From assembly GCA_031266495.1 (NCBI GenBank), contig JAISAX010000077.1, positions 1 to 6,684 of the forward strand: a DNA stretch of 6,684 bases, in the 5' to 3' direction. Positions 1 to 6,393 of the stretch are shown piece after piece (within the stretch, counting starts at the first letter, position 1; each line of letters begins with the position of its first letter). The position numbers and the translations under genes were made by a program. The stretch comes from Opitutaceae bacterium (lineage in GTDB: Bacteria > Verrucomicrobiota > Verrucomicrobiae > Opitutales > Opitutaceae). Below the pieces are notes generated by a model. That model was given only the letters and a program-made list of their open reading frames with translations. It was not told the origin of the DNA and searched no databases.

Positions 1-17
1 ATTGTAGGTAAGGAGCA

Positions 18-24
18 CCCCCCC
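18..24 (+). other. C7 homopolymer, possible frameshift site
   Basis: Seven consecutive C residues precede the glycosyltransferase tail. In the frame that is open from position 1 (codons at 1, 4, 7 and so on) the run reads C CCC CCC, and a shift of -1 here would join that frame to the one starting at ATG 30. Without a shift the upstream frame stops at TGA 28-30. Only nine upstream codons are visible, so it cannot be shown that the upstream frame is coding. A sequencing or assembly error is an equal alternative. Confidence 0.35.
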
Positions 25-29
25 GGCTG

Positions 30-791
30 ATGTCGCTGTGTCGCTTACCGTTCCGGTTGTCGTCGCCGGGGTTGCGCCGCGGGGCGCTGGTTTTTGCCTT
101 GTTTGCGCTGGCGCTCGCCGTCGGCACGGCGGCGTGGCCGGTGCCGCCGAAACACGCCGATCTTGCGCCGGTGATCGCGCCGTGGCGCTGGGTGCTGGCG
201 GGCGGAATGGGGGGCGGCGCGCTGGCGTTGCTCGTCATGCTCGCCAGGAGCGCGAGGGCGACGGCGGCGGCGGGGGCGCAACGCAGGTTGCTCGCGGGCA
301 TGATGGCGAGTTTCGCAGCGTTGTTTGTCGCGTTCAGTCCGCTGGCGGAGTGCTTCGATGTGCGCGGGACAAAGTCCATCGCGCTCGCGCTCAAGCCGGC
401 GCTCCGGCCCGGCGACGAGGTGTTTGTGCTTGGCGCGTATCCGCAGGATTTGCCGGTTTATCTGGGGCGCACTGTCAGCGTGGTGGACTATGTTGGCGAG
501 CTGGAGTTCGGCATCCGGGCCGAGTCGCGCCGCATGGCGTCGCGTTTCATCGATGGCGCGGCTTTTCGCGCACGGTGGGAGAGGCCGGGCGCCGCCTACG
601 CGGTGCTCCAGCGGCACGCGTTGGAGGAGTGGTTTCCCGATCCCGCCACGCGTCCCGGCGTGCTGGCGGCGTCCGCGCGGTTTGTGCTGGTTGCAAATTG
701 GCGCGGTGGTGGTGGTGGCGCGAACGCGCCGGGTTTATCGGACCGATCAGGCCGATCGGACAGATCAGACTTATCGGACCGGCAGCCGTGA
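30..791 (+). CDS. C-terminal part of an ArnT/PMT-like membrane glycosyltransferase (possibly frame-broken)
   Basis: The 253-residue product has three hydrophobic segments (about residues 18-36, 52-70 and 87-105) followed by a soluble tail. The stretch from about 108 to 162, with KSIALALKPALRPGDEV, YPQDLPVYLGR, VVDYVGELEFG, matches what I know of the extracytoplasmic C-terminal region of GT39/GT83-type lipid-linked-sugar transferases. Those enzymes are usually around 500-600 residues with the catalytic loop near the N-terminus; that part is absent here, so this is either the 3' end of a gene lying mostly upstream or a separated fragment. ATG 30 is the first ATG in frame after a stop at 9-11. 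An AAGGAG at 10-15 is rather far from it (14 nt). A different upstream frame ends in a TGA overlapping this ATG. The last ~30 residues (five glycines, then SDR-type repeats) look like read-through into simple sequence, not family sequence. Codons favour G endings (GCG, CTG, GTG), unlike the genes downstream. Confidence 0.6.
   Translation: MSLCRLPFRLSSPGLRRGALVFALFALALAVGTAAWPVPPKHADLAPVIAPWRWVLAGGMGGGALALLVMLARSARATAAAGAQRRLLAGMMASFAALFVAFSPLAECFDVRGTKSIALALKPALRPGDEVFVLGAYPQDLPVYLGRTVSVVDYVGELEFGIRAESRRMASRFIDGAAFRARWERPGAAYAVLQRHALEEWFPDPATRPGVLAASARFVLVANWRGGGGGANAPGLSDRSGRSDRSDLSDRQP
737..781 (+). repeat. Five-unit 9-bp degenerate tandem array
   Basis: Five contiguous 9-bp units fit the consensus ATCRGRCHK, starting at 737, 746, 755, 764 and 773; the first and last units are identical (ATCGGACCG). 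Because 9 is a multiple of three, the array reads in frame as SDR/SGR/SDL-type triplets at the C-terminus of the glycosyltransferase fragment. Within it, CCGATC (743-748) and GATCGG (754-759) can pair around a 5-nt loop, so the transcript could fold into small hairpins. There is no following U-tract, so terminator function is not supported. Arrays of this look are, to my recollection, scattered between genes in some Planctomycetota/Verrucomicrobiota genomes. Confidence 0.75.
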
Positions 792-842
792 CACGGCCAC
801 GGCAATCGCGCTTTCCCGGTTCATAACAGCGCGGGACCCTTG

Positions 843-854
843 CTTAACGTCAAA
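843..854. promoter_or_regulatory. Weak operator-like palindrome upstream of the hydrolase
   Basis: CTTAACGTCAAA has a central CG and shares the core TTAACGT-AA with the two stronger 17-bp copies later in the window, differing at 3 of 12 positions from GTTAACGTAAAC. It lies about 120 nt upstream of the hydrolase ATG, inside the intergenic region, where a regulator site would be expected. A LacI/GalR-type regulator is the natural guess for CG-centred AT-rich half sites. The match is weak and may be chance. No convincing -35/-10 pair was found in 792-975. Confidence 0.2.
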
Positions 855-975
855 TAAAAGCACCGTCGCGCACGCTGTCACATGGGTATTCCGTGTACCT
901 GCCTGCACGCATGTCTTCATATACAGGCTTGCGCCGCAAAAACAAATCCCGCGCCGGCACGGCTCTTTATTATTC

Positions 976-2406
976 ATGATATACACACGCCTCCTTTCAC
1001 CATTCATCATAACACCGTTCATCATAGCACTGTCCCCCGCCTTTGCGGGTATCATCGCTTTTGCGGATGGTTTTGCCCAAACACCAAACGATGCGCCGGA
1101 TGCAGTTTTGCGCATGGAGTTATTTTCAATTCCCGATGCGAGGGACAACCCGCTGGAAATCACGGTGCTGTCCCGCACGGAAAAGGAGGACGTGGTTTTG
1201 GAGGAAATCATGTTCAACGGAGCTTCTTTCAATGGCATGCCAACGCGAATTTATGCATGGCTTTCCCATCCCAAACGCGAAGGGAAACATCCGGGCGTCG
1301 TGCGTTTGCATGGAGCGGGACTCAGGCAGGCGCTTGCATCAGAGTCCGCGGTGGACTATGCGCGGGCGGGCTATGTCTGCCTGTGCATTGATTGGGCCGG
1401 GCGGGAGGAACACGGCGTGAAACGGCCTTCGCCACGTTCCGATTTCAACGCCTTTGCCCGCATCTCGCGACCGCGCCTCGACAAGGACGGGAACCCGGTT
1501 GCAGGCCGCGTCGACCTGTCCGACCCGGCTGCCGACACGATCACCAATGGTGTGCGTTTTGTCCGTCGCGCGTTGCAGTTTCTTCGCGCGCGCCCGGATG
1601 TGGACCCGTCGAAATTGTGCCTTTCGGCGATGTCGGCGGGAGCACATCTTTCATTGCTTGCGCTTGCGGTGGAACCCGGCGTGAAAGCCGCCGCGCTCAA
1701 ATATGGGAGCGGGTTTGTGCGCGAATTGAACTGGGGCGGGTATTTTGGCCGCCTCAAAAACGGCGGGCCTGATGCGGCGTCACGATGGCTTTCGGTGCTG
1801 GATCCGAAGCATGGACTCGCGGACATCAGGACTCCGACCCTGCTGCTATCCGGCACCGATGATATTTTTTTCTTCATGCCCGCGGTGCTCGCCACCTGGC
1901 GCGCGCTGCCTGCGCCGAAGGCACTGTTGATGCTACCCAACGACAACCACACGAAAGTGCGTGACGAAACGATTCCTCTCCAGTGGTTTGAATCGGTAAT
2001 GCACGGCGTCCCCGCGTGGCCGCGTGCGCGAGGCATGACGGCTAAAAATACAGATGAAAATCTAGTGTTGTCCGCCCAATGCGAGGGAAAGGTTACACAG
2101 GCATTTTTTTGGTATAAACGAATGCCGCGGGCCACGTTCAAATATGGCGCCGCGCGAAAACCCGGAGATACGGTGCCCTGGCAGTCGGTCGCAGCCCGGC
2201 AGGGTCGCGATGGCGCGTGGACAGTCTCCATCGCAACACCCACGCCAAATGAGCAAGTGGTCGCATACTGCATGTTCGAGACGGCGGATGGAGTGCGCGA
2301 AAGCAGCGACACCGTTGAGATTCCCGCGATGGAAAAATGGGGCCGCGACTTGCAGCCGGTGCAACACGCGACAGACAACACTCATTATCAGCTTTCCAAC
2401 CGCTGA
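976..2406 (+). CDS. Secreted alpha/beta hydrolase, probable carbohydrate esterase
   Basis: The 476-residue product begins with a signal-peptide-like segment (residues 1 to about 35: basic Arg5, a hydrophobic core with PFIITPFIIA, likely cleavage near AFA-G or GFA-Q). An alpha/beta hydrolase core follows at about 75-345: strand and oxyanion-type loop HPGVVRLHGAG (105-115), AGYVCLCIDWAG (131-142), nucleophile elbow SAMSAGAHLSLL with Ser220 (217-228), acid loop LLLSGTDD with Asp295 or Asp296, and His325 in LPNDNH. The C-terminal part (about 360-450) resembles a beta-sandwich appendage like that seen in PhoPQ-related and acetyl-xylan-esterase-like proteins. I infer an extracytoplasmic esterase removing acyl groups from a glycan; the substrate is unknown. 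ATG 976 was chosen because it gives the signal peptide; the frame is open well upstream but overlaps the previous gene, and ATG 1114 would delete the signal. No Shine-Dalgarno is visible. The elbow has Ala218 where Gly is usual. Codon use is more relaxed (AGG, GGA, TTG) than in its downstream neighbours. Confidence 0.8.
   Translation: MIYTRLLSPFIITPFIIALSPAFAGIIAFADGFAQTPNDAPDAVLRMELFSIPDARDNPLEITVLSRTEKEDVVLEEIMFNGASFNGMPTRIYAWLSHPKREGKHPGVVRLHGAGLRQALASESAVDYARAGYVCLCIDWAGREEHGVKRPSPRSDFNAFARISRPRLDKDGNPVAGRVDLSDPAADTITNGVRFVRRALQFLRARPDVDPSKLCLSAMSAGAHLSLLALAVEPGVKAAALKYGSGFVRELNWGGYFGRLKNGGPDAASRWLSVLDPKHGLADIRTPTLLLSGTDDIFFFMPAVLATWRALPAPKALLMLPNDNHTKVRDETIPLQWFESVMHGVPAWPRARGMTAKNTDENLVLSAQCEGKVTQAFFWYKRMPRATFKYGAARKPGDTVPWQSVAARQGRDGAWTVSIATPTPNEQVVAYCMFETADGVRESSDTVEIPAMEKWGRDLQPVQHATDNTHYQLSNR
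1000..1029 (+). repeat. 15-bp tandem duplication inside the signal peptide
   Basis: Two adjacent 15-bp units, CCATTCATCATAACA (1000-1014) and CCGTTCATCATAGCA (1015-1029), differ at two positions. In frame they encode PFIIT and PFIIA, so the duplication lengthens the hydrophobic core of the hydrolase signal peptide by five residues without shifting the frame. Confidence 0.7.
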
Positions 2407-2427
2407 CGCTCTTGTCGAAACGCCATC

Positions 2428-2486
2428 CAATCCTGTTCAATCAATCCTGTTTTTTAATCCCTGCACATCCCTGCACAACCCTGCTC
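2428..2486 (+). repeat. Two adjacent micro-repeats filling the hydrolase-transporter spacer
   Basis: CAATCCTGTT occurs at 2428-2437 and again at 2442-2451 (14-nt period). It is followed by ATCCCTGCAC at 2457-2466 and exactly again at 2467-2476, with a partial third unit AACCCTGC at 2477-2484. Most of the 91-nt gap is therefore degenerate tandem sequence built around a CCTG core. No hairpin with a U-tract and no promoter was recognised in it. Repeats of the type AATCCTGT are, from memory, frequent between genes in several PVC-group genomes. Confidence 0.7.
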
Positions 2487-2497
2487 GCTGCTCACCC

Positions 2498-5179
2498 ATG
2501 CGCTCCCTTTCCGCCACGTTTCCGTTTCTCTCATTCCTTGCGCTTGTCATCGCACCCGCGCCGGCCCGCGCCGGCGACACGTCGCTCGTCAACGAAACAC
2601 GCTGGCCCGATTCGACCGCGCTCGCCGGCGACCGGGCCGGGGCCTTCCACGGAAAAAGCGGCGGCATGCTCATCCTCGCCGACGGCGCCACGCAAACCCT
2701 TCACACGCTCCCTGCCGCCAACGCCGCCAGCGGCAAAAACACGCAGACGCCCTCCTGGACCGAAACCGCCTGGCCCGACCGCCGCCGCTGGGGCGCCTCC
2801 GCCCAATACGGCGACGCCATCATCACCATCGGCGGCATGGCCGGCTCCGAAGCCAGCGCCGCCGTCACGCGTCTTGCATGGCGCGATGGCACGCTCGAAA
2901 CCACCGCGCTCCCCGACCTCCCCCAACCGCTCGCCGGAGCCGGGGCCGCCGTCATCGGCGACACCCTCTATGTTGTCTGCGGCACCACCGACGCGCGCCG
3001 CGCCGCATCCGCCGAAACCAACCTCTGGTCCCTCGATCTTTCCAATGCCACCGCCATCTGGACCCGCCGCGAATCATTCCCCGGCGCGGGCAAAATCCTC
3101 CCCATCGTCACCGCGCAATACGACGTGCTCATCATCGCCGGCGGACGCGAAATCATCCCCGCCACCGCGCCCGCCGCGCCCGCCGCCACCACCACGCCTT
3201 CCACCACCGCCACCGCGCCTGCCTCGCCCGACGCCACGCCGCTTCGTTACCGCGCAAGCAACGAGACATGGATTTACCGCCCCGTCCCGCTCGAAGGCAC
3301 CATGCAGCGCGGCTGGGAAAAACGCCAGCCGCTCCCTGTCGCCATGGCCGCGGGTGCCGCCGCGCCCAGCGGGCAAGGTCACATCCTTGTCCTCGGCGGC
3401 GACACCACACCCGAAACCACCGCGCCCTTCGCCATCGCCGCAAACTTCGCCACCGCCGCAAACACATCCGGCCCCCGCCCGGTCTGGCTCTACCACATCG
3501 TGACCGACGCATGGGCTGACACCGGCGGGCGCATCGCCGCAATCAACCCCGCCATCGTGCCCGCGCAAAACAACGGCATCCTCATCTTCGGCGGCAACGC
3601 CGGCACTGTCGGCGGCATCAGCACCGCCGGCAACGCCGTCACCGAACTCACCCCCATCCGCCGCGTGCGCAACCTCGCCTGGCCCGACTATCTCTTTATC
3701 GCCGCCTATTTTGGCGGCATGGCCTGGCTCGGCTGGTATTTTTCCAGACGCCAGGAAAGCAGCGCCGAATACTCCCTCGGCAACCGCTCCGTGACATGGT
3801 GGGCCGCCGGCATCAGCATGTTCGCCACGGGCGCCAGCGCCATCAGCTTCATGGCGATACCCGCGCTCTCCTTCGCCACCAATCTCATCTGGGTCTTCCC
3901 CATATTCATCAACATCGCCGGATTCTTCATACAGGCGTATCTCATCTTCCCGCTGCTGCGACGCCTCCAGCTCACCTCGACCTACGAATATCTCGAACAA
4001 CGTTTCAACCGCGCGTTGCGCCTCCTCGCCAGCGCCCAGCAAATCCTCTTTCTCACCGTCGGTCGCGCCGCCGTCGTGCTCGTGCTCCCCGCAATCGCCA
4101 TCTCCGCCTGCACGGGCCTGAACGTCTTTGTCAGCGTCATCGTGATGGGAATACTCACCACCATCTACACCTCGCTCGGCGGCTTCAAGGCCGTCATCTG
4201 GACCGAAGTCTTCCAAGGCTGCATCAAGTTTGTAGCGCCCCTCGCCGTCATCATCGTCTGCATCCTCGCGCTGCCAGGCGGGTTTGGCGAGTTCGTCGAC
4301 ATCGGCAAAACCTACCGCAAGTTCGACCTCGCCCTCCTCACGTGGGACATCACCGTGCCCGCCGTCTGGATACTCTTCCTCGGCACCTTCATGCAATGCA
4401 CGGTGCAACTCGCCGGCGACCAGCCCATGATCCAGCGCGTCTTCTCCGCGCCGCAACACGAAGTGCGCCGCGTCGCCGGCATGAACGTCTTTTGCGCCAT
4501 CCTCATCGCCCTTGTCGTCAACGTCATGGGCATCGCGATATTCGCGTTTTTCCACGCGCACCCTGCCAGGCTCGACATCGGCGCCCAAAACGACCAGGTC
4601 GTCCCCCTCATCGCCGTGCAGGCGCTCCCCATCGGCCTCGCCGGCATCATGATCGCCGCCATCTTCGCCTCCGCCATGGCCACCGTCGCCAGCAACATGA
4701 ACAGCGTCGCCACCATCTTCACCGAGGATTTCTACATGCGCCTCCGCCCGCGCGCCTCCGACAGACAGCGCCTGCGCGCCCTCAAACTCTCCTCCTACGC
4801 CGTCGGCCTCATCGGCACCACCATGGCGCTCCTCCTCGCCGGCCTCAACATCAAGTCCATGATGGCCGTCTGGAGCCAGATCATGGCCCTCCTCGGCGGC
4901 GGCATCGTCGGCGTGTATTCGCTCGGCATGTTCACCAGGCGCGCCAACAGCCTCGGCGCCATCATCGGCACGATCGCCAGCATCATCGCGATGCTCCTCA
5001 TAAAACTCTTCACGCCGGTGCACTGGGCCTTCTATTCGCCCCTCGCCATCATCATCTGCATGGCCACCGGCTACGCGTGCAGCCTCCTGCGCCCCTCCTC
5101 GTCCCCCGCAAACCTCAACGGCCTGACCGTGTTCACGCCCCGCCCCGGCGAAGCCGACCGCGCGCCCGGTTCCCGCTGA
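2498..5179 (+). CDS. Kelch (NanM-like) domain fused to SSS-family sodium:solute symporter
   Basis: The 893-residue product starts with a signal peptide (1-25, ending APARA). Residues about 30-390 form a Kelch-type beta-propeller: blade motifs with GG or CG after hydrophobic strands at ITIGG (109-113), YVVCG (158-162), IIAGG (212-216), LVLGG (297-301) and ILIFGG (361-366). A Thr/Ala/Pro-rich insert occupies about 219-247. From about 398 to 862 there are roughly 13 membrane segments with the SSS signature YTSLGGFKAVIWTEVFQ (557-573) and the conserved IFASAMATVASNMNS segment (722-736). SSS proteins such as PutP have an external N-terminus, which would put the propeller in the periplasm. Kelch proteins of the NanM type are sugar mutarotases, so I infer a mutarotase or sugar-binding module joined to a sodium-driven sugar importer. 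ATG 2498 is preferred because the signal peptide starts there and the frame further up overlaps the hydrolase. No Shine-Dalgarno is seen. Codons are strongly C-ending. The neighbouring GH105 gene suggests an oligosaccharide containing an unsaturated uronic acid, but the substrate is unproven. Confidence 0.9.
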   Translation: MRSLSATFPFLSFLALVIAPAPARAGDTSLVNETRWPDSTALAGDRAGAFHGKSGGMLILADGATQTLHTLPAANAASGKNTQTPSWTETAWPDRRRWGASAQYGDAIITIGGMAGSEASAAVTRLAWRDGTLETTALPDLPQPLAGAGAAVIGDTLYVVCGTTDARRAASAETNLWSLDLSNATAIWTRRESFPGAGKILPIVTAQYDVLIIAGGREIIPATAPAAPAATTTPSTTATAPASPDATPLRYRASNETWIYRPVPLEGTMQRGWEKRQPLPVAMAAGAAAPSGQGHILVLGGDTTPETTAPFAIAANFATAANTSGPRPVWLYHIVTDAWADTGGRIAAINPAIVPAQNNGILIFGGNAGTVGGISTAGNAVTELTPIRRVRNLAWPDYLFIAAYFGGMAWLGWYFSRRQESSAEYSLGNRSVTWWAAGISMFATGASAISFMAIPALSFATNLIWVFPIFINIAGFFIQAYLIFPLLRRLQLTSTYEYLEQRFNRALRLLASAQQILFLTVGRAAVVLVLPAIAISACTGLNVFVSVIVMGILTTIYTSLGGFKAVIWTEVFQGCIKFVAPLAVIIVCILALPGGFGEFVDIGKTYRKFDLALLTWDITVPAVWILFLGTFMQCTVQLAGDQPMIQRVFSAPQHEVRRVAGMNVFCAILIALVVNVMGIAIFAFFHAHPARLDIGAQNDQVVPLIAVQALPIGLAGIMIAAIFASAMATVASNMNSVATIFTEDFYMRLRPRASDRQRLRALKLSSYAVGLIGTTMALLLAGLNIKSMMAVWSQIMALLGGGIVGVYSLGMFTRRANSLGAIIGTIASIIAMLLIKLFTPVHWAFYSPLAIIICMATGYACSLLRPSSSPANLNGLTVFTPRPGEADRAPGSR

Positions 5180-5233
5180 TTCCTCCGCCGCACATCCGCC
5201 GCGCGCCCCGTCACGCGCCTCCGCCCGGCACCG

Positions 5234-5250
5234 CTCAGTTAACGTAAACC
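5234..5250. promoter_or_regulatory. Operator-like 17-bp word upstream of the GH105 gene
   Basis: CTCAGTTAACGTAAACC contains the near-palindrome GTTAACGTAAAC (5238-5249; 10 of 12 positions are symmetric) with a central CG, as in LacI/GalR-family operators. It stands out as an AT-rich island in a C-rich spacer and ends about 70 nt before the GH105 ATG. An identical 17-mer occurs at 6639-6655. A regulatory role is inferred from position and symmetry; no clear -35/-10 boxes flank it, and the exact copy inside an apparent coding frame argues that it may instead be a dispersed genomic word. Confidence 0.4.
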
Positions 5251-5320
5251 AGCCCGTGCATTGTCCGCATCCCGCGCAGCCGGGTTTCCTTGCCCGCGCC
5301 CTTCCATTTTCACAACAAGC

Positions 5321-6391
5321 ATGAAAAACACCCGTCCGGCCCTCCCTCCACTTGTCGACCTCGTCGCGAAACGCATGACACGCATCGAAAACCAGACCAT
5401 CGATGAAACATGCCCCATCGGCATCATCGACTTCGAACTCTGGGAGTGGCCCCAAGGCGTGGGACTTTACGGACTCTACAAACACCACCGGGAAACCGGC
5501 GACCCCCGCGTCCTCGACACCATCAACGCCTGGTTCGAACGCCGCCTCCGCGCCGGCCTCCCCGCGAAAAACGTCAACACCATGGCCCCCATGCTCACCC
5601 TCGCGCACCTCGCCGAAACCGGCGCCGGCAAAACCCGCCTCGCCCTCTGCACCGAATGGGCCGACTGGGTCATGACCGAAATGCCCCGCACCGGAGACCA
5701 CGGCCTCCAGCACATCGTCACCGGCGAAACCAACGAACACCAAGTCTGGGCCGACACCCTCTTCATGACCGTCCTCTTCCTCGCCAAAATGGGCGTCATC
5801 CTCAAACGCCGCGACTACATCGAGGAATCCATCCGTCAGTTCCTCGTCCACATAAAATACCTCTGCGACCGCAAAACCGGCCTCTGGTATCACGGCTGGA
5901 CCTTCGACGGACGCCACAACTTCGCCAACGCCCTCTGGGCGCGCGGCAACTGCTGGATCACCGCCGGCATCCCCGAATACCTCGACATCGTCCCCGACCT
6001 CCCCCCCTCCATCGAATCCTACCTGCTCGACACCCTCGCCGCCCAAGCCGCCGCGCTCGCCAAATGCCAGCGCCCCGACGGCCTCTGGACCACGCTCCTC
6101 GACGACCCGCGCTCCTACGTCGAAACCTCCGCCACCGCCGGCTTCGGTTACGGCATCCTCAAAAGCGTCCGCAAAGGCTACCTCGACAACACCTTCATCG
6201 AAACCGGACGCAACGCACTCGACGCCATCGTGCGCAACATCGCCCCCGACGGCACCGTCCGGCAAGTCTCCTATGGCACCGGCATGGGCCGCGACCTCGA
6301 CCACTACCGCAACATCCCCGTCTGCCCCATGGCCTACGGCCAGGCCCTCGCCCTCCTCCTCCTCAACGAAGGCATGAAACTCGACCTCTGA
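5321..6391 (+). CDS. GH105-type unsaturated (rhamno)galacturonyl hydrolase
   Basis: The 356-residue product fits the GH88/GH105 (alpha/alpha)6-barrel family; YteR, a known member, is of similar length. Recognisable family segments in order are WEWPQGVGLYGLY (41-53), NTMAPMLTLA (86-95), QVWADTLFMT (141-150), GLWYHGWTFDG (187-197), WARGNCW (206-212), SATAGFGYGIL (270-280) and the C-terminal CPMAYGQALALLLLNE (335-350). By alignment in memory, Asp145 corresponds to the YteR acid Asp143 and His191 to its substrate-contacting His. Such enzymes hydrate the 4,5 double bond of a terminal unsaturated uronic acid left by a polysaccharide lyase and release the remaining sugar, typically rhamnose. There is no signal peptide, so it should act in the cytoplasm after import, consistent with the symporter gene 141 nt upstream. 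ATG 5321 was chosen because the family sequence begins soon after it; an in-frame TTG at 5261 would add 20 residues without family character. No Shine-Dalgarno precedes the ATG. Specificity (rhamnogalacturonan, ulvan or other) cannot be read off. Confidence 0.9.
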   Translation: MKNTRPALPPLVDLVAKRMTRIENQTIDETCPIGIIDFELWEWPQGVGLYGLYKHHRETGDPRVLDTINAWFERRLRAGLPAKNVNTMAPMLTLAHLAETGAGKTRLALCTEWADWVMTEMPRTGDHGLQHIVTGETNEHQVWADTLFMTVLFLAKMGVILKRRDYIEESIRQFLVHIKYLCDRKTGLWYHGWTFDGRHNFANALWARGNCWITAGIPEYLDIVPDLPPSIESYLLDTLAAQAAALAKCQRPDGLWTTLLDDPRSYVETSATAGFGYGILKSVRKGYLDNTFIETGRNALDAIVRNIAPDGTVRQVSYGTGMGRDLDHYRNIPVCPMAYGQALALLLLNEGMKLDL

Positions 6392-6393
6392 CC

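Noticed and set aside
743..759. Hairpin CCGATC/GATCGG as an intrinsic terminator.
   Set aside because: The stem is only 6 bp, lies before the stop codon at 789, arises from the tandem repeat and has no following U-run.
737..781. CRISPR-like array.
   Set aside because: Units are 9 bp and contiguous with no spacers; no cas gene is in the window.
325..975. Upstream extension of the hydrolase frame to position 325.
   Set aside because: It overlaps the glycosyltransferase tail, lacks family character and would bury the signal peptide in the middle of the protein.
792..975. Promoter for the hydrolase (TATACA at 920-925, TATTAT at 968-973).
   Set aside because: Neither has a matching -35 element at normal spacing, and TATTAT is only 2 nt before the ATG.
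1371..2381. Minus-strand open frame of 336 codons opposite the hydrolase.
   Set aside because: No recognisable domain, and the + strand hydrolase has signal peptide and triad motifs across the same bases.
2498..5179. Sialic acid transporter assignment for the Kelch-SSS protein.
   Set aside because: The Kelch similarity hints at NanM, but no sialidase, lyase or kinase genes are present and the neighbour is GH105, so the substrate is left open.
3796..5247. + strand open frame of about 480 codons overlapping the symporter.
   Set aside because: The translation is almost entirely His/Arg/Pro, a frame-shifted reading of the GC-rich symporter gene.
5261..5320. TTG start at 5261 for the GH105 gene.
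   Set aside because: The added 20 residues do not resemble the family and no ribosome binding site supports it; ATG 5321 gives a normal family length.
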